The position numbers were made by a program, and so were the translations under genes. Shown here in pieces: positions 59,113 through 64,000 of a stretch of 64,000 nt of DNA. The notes under the pieces were generated by a model that was given only the letters and a program-made list of their open reading frames with translations, was not told the origin of the DNA and made no database searches. This DNA comes from Stropharia rugosoannulata (taxonomy: Eukaryota > Basidiomycota > Agaricomycetes > Agaricales > Strophariaceae), in assembly GCA_028532985.1 (NCBI GenBank), contig JANCIK010000011.1, forward strand, positions 930,001 to 994,000. The letters run 5' to 3'. Each line of letters begins with the position of its first letter. The first letter of the stretch is position 1.

Positions 59113-61429
59113 TTTTTACTAATTCCCATCACAAGGTGTTTGCACTTCGCGAACAACAAAGTGGAATACAACTGCTTGCCTTTATGAATTTACATGGCGG
59201 TTTGCCTGATTAACCCGAACAGATAAGCACATAAGCAACACATAAGTGTTAGTTGATTTTTATTTAAAATAAATAACTAACATCTCACCACACTTAACAT
59301 TTGAAAATAAATCAATTTACTTGGAAGTTGTGCATCTGTTGAATTAACATTAGATCAGTGACTGTTCACCAGGACTTGCAGTAAGCATCTTTCTGTGGTA
59401 ATCCTTACTGATGCATGACTGATGCACACCTAGAGGAGGTGGCATATAGCTGGAGGTGGCGTATAGCTGGAGAATTGACTGACCAGTGACCAGTAGTGAT
59501 AGCAAAAATTGTATGATCATTATAGTATACTGTCAAGTGTACACTATATCTGGAGAACTATACCACGCCTGGTATCTTCGTGGTGGGCATCCCACCACAC
59601 CAATGGGCGTGGCGTACCGGGATTTCTACCCAGAGAATGTCATCATAACTGTGGGTGGCGTCGGGTGGCATCATACAACTGTCAGTACCCATCATTGGAT
59701 AATACTGCCAATGGGCACAGCTCACACCCGGGGAGGGCTATTACCGCATTACCCATATCTAAAGTTAGGAAAACGGTATACAGATACAGATACTCGGAGC
59801 AACAGGTGACCTGTGTAGGGCGCCCCGCCCCCATTGCAACGATGGAGAAGGGTGACAGGTGACAGTTGAGTGATAGAACACGCAGCATCATGTTAAGCAA
59901 CGAAATCGAGATGGGGCCGCTTTTGGGCCGCCTGGTGTGCAGTACACGGTGGGATGACTACTAGGAGAGAACAGTGCCGAGAGGTGCCAGACGGTGTGCA
60001 CTGCATGTTATTCGACCCCTGTGTCAAAACATGGTCAGGACTTAAAAGGCAGACCCGACCTGGGCTGAAGCGCTGAGGGGTGGTATGTCACATAAGTGCT
60101 TGATGTGCGACCAGTGTGTGACCCGTACTATAGTCCCGGCCCAGAGGCGGTATACTTATAATGACAAGTAATAAGAGCAAACAGGCAGCTGCAGTGGGAA
60201 TTATGAGATGCAGCGTGTGTGCAGTGCAGGCCCAGGGACGAAGTTTAAGGCCTGGTTCCTGATGTCCTCAGCGCTCAGCCCTAAATAGACACATACGTGC
60301 ATGCATGCATGCATAGCTCTCATGCAGTCAGTCCATCCCACAGTCCACTTACAGCAGCCGAAATAGGCCCTGTTAATGGTCACCGCCCTCCCGCAGAAAT
60401 ATGTACATCATATTTTACGGTCCGTGCCCCGTCATGCCAGGCAAATGCCGACCGTGCTGGGAACGAGGGCAAGGTATATTCAGTGCATTCCCTATGAAGA
60501 ACGCGATAGAATTTGGAATGGATGGCGGTGGCTTCCTCTGATCGCTGTCACCAATGGCCTGAGGCTGGAGAATGTCACGTTTTAGATGACCAACAATACG
60601 AGAGAATGTTACAAGGCCATCTAAGGTCATTCCACAAAGAATTGGATGGCATTGGAGCATGGATAGAAGATAAACGAGATCCATATTAAGCAGTCTACCA
60701 CAGAAGATGTATATGTTGTACACTCGGAGATCGTGAGGGCAATGCAAGGTCGTTGACGTTGTTGGGTCGGCGCGGCGGCTGCGACGAGATCGAGCGGCCC
60801 GCTTGACCCGCCGCAGCGTGATTGCCGGTTGCTCGCCGCAGTTTCCAATTCCCAAACTTACTGCTGGGAACTAATCGGCCGAAATCGCTTATGGATGCAT
60901 CCCTCTATGCACTGACAGCCAAACAGCCATACATTATGTTACCTAAACGTCTTTGGAGACTACCAAGTTATCGCAGTTCCTCAGGACTTCTACGGAACAA
61001 AAATATGTGCCTATCTCCGCTTGTACGCATTACTGCTGTATCACCAGCAGGCATCATGCATCACAGCAGATTAGTGATTTTTTGCATAGCTGATCGTCTA
61101 CTCGGAAGTTTCTATGTAGTAAGAGATCTAACATACATACTATTTCAGGCCACAAATTTAATTAGGATAAACGAAAACACAGGCTGGTCATCAAATCAAA
61201 TTCATGGTGCTTAATATACTATGTGAATTGATGCCGGCTAGATAGTAAGGAGTCACTCCAATTCCTCAGGTGTCACATACATCAGTCGACGAGGAGTCAC
61301 GTTCAAAGTAGTGGAAGTGGAAGTCGCCGGCAATTTGCGACTTCCACTTCCAGTCACTGCCACTCCCAGCCAGCTGAGCCATTGTATGGCTTGCATTGGT
61401 GCTGAGTACTGAGTCGTCGCTAACAATCC
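59113..61429. other. Intergenic sequence, unassigned frames
   Basis: Frames at 59486-59862 (two overlapping), 60415-60855 (minus) and 60822-61214 (plus) lack motifs. A short tandem (AGGTGGC(A/G)TATAGCTGG) is at 59437-59475 and a GCAT run at 60299-60313. 60995-61155 is the diverged repeat shared with 10805-10975. Confidence 0.35.
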
Positions 61430-61660
61430 CTTTTCCACTGAACCGCCTTGCAACGCAAGTGTCAACCCCACTGCCACATCTGCCCTCCGCGGCTGTCCCT
61501 CCTCGTGCTTAGTCATAGAGCATAGCACGCTCCCAGCCTTCGTGCCCGTGTACCTTGCATTGTAACGGACACTCAGAACCCATCTTATCGCACGGCTCTC
61601 GCGCCTCCCCTGTTTCCTGAATGAAAGGGACTGTAGCAACTTCAAACCTTCACGAGAATC
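61430..61660. repeat. Inverted copy of part of the 53.6-56.1 kb GC-rich block
   Basis: Reverse complement of about 55540-55745, including CATAGAGCATA(G/C)CACGCTCCCAGCC and GTCCGTTACAATGCAAGG. It runs into the first codons of the next gene, which suggests that the gene start was acquired with the repeat. Confidence 0.7.
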
Positions 61661-63192
61661 TGCAGATGGAATGTATTGAGGAAGAAGACGGCACCATTGT
61701 TGATGGCCCTCGAGCTGCATCTATTCGCAATTCAGCAAGATGCTTGCTCGCACAGATGAGGAAGGATGGTACCGAGCTTCCGGCTAAATGGCAGAAGGCA
61801 GACTTATATCAAAAAGGGTACGTCTTACAGGCGCTCTATACCAATTACCCTTACTTGTCACTCTACGAGAACCACTGGAAGGGCAATGCTATTGTGTCCC
61901 ACGTTTTATCTGGTGAAATTTCGAAGGAGAAGAAGAAGGATAAACAAAAGGAGCCGGTAATGAAAACCGAACCAAAATCAGGACTGATGCACAATGCTAC
62001 TGCTGGACCATCGGGTTCCAAGTGTTCAGCATCGCCGACCAGCCTTGTAGATCAGCAGACACCAAAGAAGGCAAGGTTGTACTCAATCTCCCCCTTTCCA
62101 TCTCCGCACAAGAATCAGGTATGTTAATCTACCACTAAATACATATGCTAACATATACTATCTGCTTCATAGGAGACCTTGGTGTTTACTCCACCAGCTG
62201 ATGTTACCAATGCAGTTGGGCTGCTATCTGGTGATCCAGTAGCATTAGCCCCGGAATCGGAAGTGCAATCCATCGCACTTTGTACGGCGCCCCAAGGCAA
62301 CTGTGATAACAGTGTTGATAACAACATGTTCACGGATATCGGCCCTACTAGCAGTGCTATAGAGTACTAGCAGAAGGTGAGTTTCATTGCATTCATTGTA
62401 TCTGTTTTCCGTATCACTCAAAAAAGTAGTAGGCCCGGACTCTGTTTTTGATGAGCAGCGTCCATCGACAGCTATAGCTGCTGATAACTTGCCCCTAGTT
62501 GCAGCCTCTGAGCCCCCAACTGTAACCGCTGAGCTGCTGGGCGTAGCTCCCGAGCCTTTTATGCTCATAAACCCATTGCATGTATACTTCATTTCACACT
62601 GCCGGTCAATAGCTCATTTGCCTACAGGACTGCCGTGTTTGGTCCAGAGCAGGCTCTGTCTGGTCGGATCGATGCTCTAAACGCTAAAGCAGAGAAGAAA
62701 AACAAGCCCAAGGGCAAGAAGAAAGGAGGGCGAAGGAAGGCCATAAAGGGTGCGCAACATACTCTCAATAGGCCTCGCTAACAGGTATACTTTTCAGAGA
62801 ATGACCTACCTACCAGCGGCGCTGGCTCTTCTAACGTGGGTAACGCCCTTCCAAATGAAACTGAAACAGGCTCAACATCATCGGCACCCTCACTCAAACG
62901 GGTCACTGGGTCCAAGTCTGCTAAGTATGTATAGCATATAAAGAGCTGCTGTATCTAACATTATGCTTCTAGAAATCTCTTTTACATCGACTACTTAACT
63001 ACACATGAACCACTCAGCATCGAAGCCTTTGAAGGCTTGTGGAAGACACTGTCCAAAGAAGAAGTCAAGGTATGTTTTACTATTTATGTCGTGCTAGTCT
63101 AACTCTCTTTCTAGAAATGGACAGCAGCCGGAAAGGCGTCACGCTATGTACTCGAGCCTGTCAACGATGACGCAGCTGGCATGGATACTTAG
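61621..63192 (+). pseudogene. Lysine-rich Agaricomycete hypothetical protein, seven exons, stop in exon 2
   Basis: Exons 61621..62118, 62173..62376, 62430..62581, 62628..62749, 62798..62924, 62973..63069 and 63115..63192, all with good GT-AG borders. Exon 1 has ARCLLAQMRKDGTELPAKWQ and LYENHWKGNAIVSHVL; exon 4 is a KKNKPKGKKKGG basic stretch; exons 6-7 read LFYIDYLTTHEPLSIEAFEG, LWKTLSKEEVKKW and end AGMDT. This layout, with a final FYIDYL...HEPL block, recurs in uncharacterised mushroom proteins, as I recall. A TAG at 62368-62370, plus a phase mismatch between exons 2 and 3, breaks the frame, though the exons are otherwise well kept. The start lies in repeat-derived sequence. Function unknown. 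Confidence 0.55.
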
Positions 63193-64000
63193 GTGAGTAC
63201 CATTTGTGTACTATATCCCCCGAGACTGATGGCCGACGGTTACATTAGGCCCTGCCTTGTATACCACAATCGAACAGAATGCTTCTGGTTTTGTTTCGTT
63301 TTGAGACTGCTCTGCGCTTATACGTGGACTGTACTTATATTTCTGGGGTGCTCTCGACAAAAATGCTTCGACTGTCTGCTCTGGCTTGGAATGCTTCTCT
63401 GCTCTTGTTTGTCTGGACTCTACAAGGACTCTGGCCACTGTACTCACTCTTCTACTGGACTTTCTGTACTTCTACGGGTTTTTGGCTTATGGAGGGAATA
63501 GAGCGGGGCCCGGGGAATGGGCGCTTATAACGGAATAGATGGGAATGGGTGGGAATGGGTTGGTGCATTGGGATTCATTAGATGGGAATAGGTATAATTA
63601 GACGATTGGATTGTATTGGGTTTGAATAGATTCCAATATATCCATGTTTTATATGGACAGTAAAAGAAACCAATAGATCTCTTTAAGTGCTCATTAGAAA
63701 TGAATAGATATTCTTATTGCCGTCTATTACTCATAATTTTGAGAGCTATGGATTTCAATAAATGTATACAGATATGAATATGTTTTTGATCTATTCAAAC
63801 CTAGGTATGGCTCATTTTTTAAAAGAAATCTATACCTATAGATTATAATGTGTTTCTATAGGTTTCAATGAGGTCGATTCTCACTGGGCTTCAAGCTTCA
63901 AGCTTCAAGCCACACGTCGCCCGCTCGGCAGTGGACACTGGTGGGCGGCGTGTCTCATTCATGATTCGTTCTCCGTACTTCTGTCCTTTCCGCACCATGA
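63193..64000. other. 3' flank with GGGAATAG-rich simple repeats
   Basis: 63540-63860 is made of degenerate GATGGGAATG and AATAGAT units. At 63888-63912 GCTTCAA is repeated and followed by GCCACACGTCGCC, a phrase also seen at about 56132-56148. No gene was seen. Confidence 0.45.

Overview
This window looks like nuclear DNA of a basidiomycete fungus, most likely an Agaricomycete. Its genes are split by many short introns of about 40-70 bases with GT-AG (twice GC-AG) borders and CTNAY-like branch sites. It encodes Agaricomycete-type families: a DUF6533-type membrane protein, a GMC oxidoreductase, a CmcJ/AsaB-like oxidoreductase, an alpha-kinase and small secreted cysteine-rich proteins. All exon models were spliced by hand from reading frame and splice consensus; no database was searched.

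Layout. 0-10 kb is the most ordinary part, with all genes on the minus strand: a GDT1-type cation/proton transporter (1.4-2.5 kb), a decayed AsaB-like gene (3.0-3.6 kb), a secreted GMC oxidoreductase cut in two by a 774-base inverted-repeat element (5.0-7.9 kb), and a DUF6533-type membrane protein (8.5-9.9 kb). At 12.4-18 kb a 1.2 kb segment is duplicated in direct orientation, each copy carrying one small secreted protein gene. 20-22.4 kb holds CACTGACC minisatellites. 23.0-24.6 kb codes for a single-pass membrane protein with a beta-rich, DUF7330-like outer part.

25-58 kb is a repeat-rich accessory region. It is built from (i) GC-rich repeat blocks without credible genes, (ii) five copies of a three-exon gene for a cysteine-rich protein of about 259 residues (two intact, three broken), and (iii) several elements with terminal inverted repeats. 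Four of these elements share the termini TATGG...CCATA. One has captured a spliced alpha-kinase domain, and its empty target site is kept in a paralogous arm. Around 41-49.6 kb the repeat blocks form a large imperfect palindrome centred near 45.9 kb, with a unique 593-base spacer holding a 144-residue membrane-protein ORF. Between two copies of a 1.15 kb element lies an intact gene (35.0-36.7 kb) that joins two copies of an unrecognised beta-type domain to a caspase-like (C14) protease domain. It is the best candidate here for an undescribed signalling or cell-death protein.

58-64 kb contains a probable Helitron 3' end, unassigned sequence, and a seven-exon lysine-rich Agaricomycete hypothetical gene with a stop codon in its second exon.

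Overall, a few housekeeping or secretory genes on the left give way to a transposon-driven region where gene copies, palindromes and captured domains are generated.
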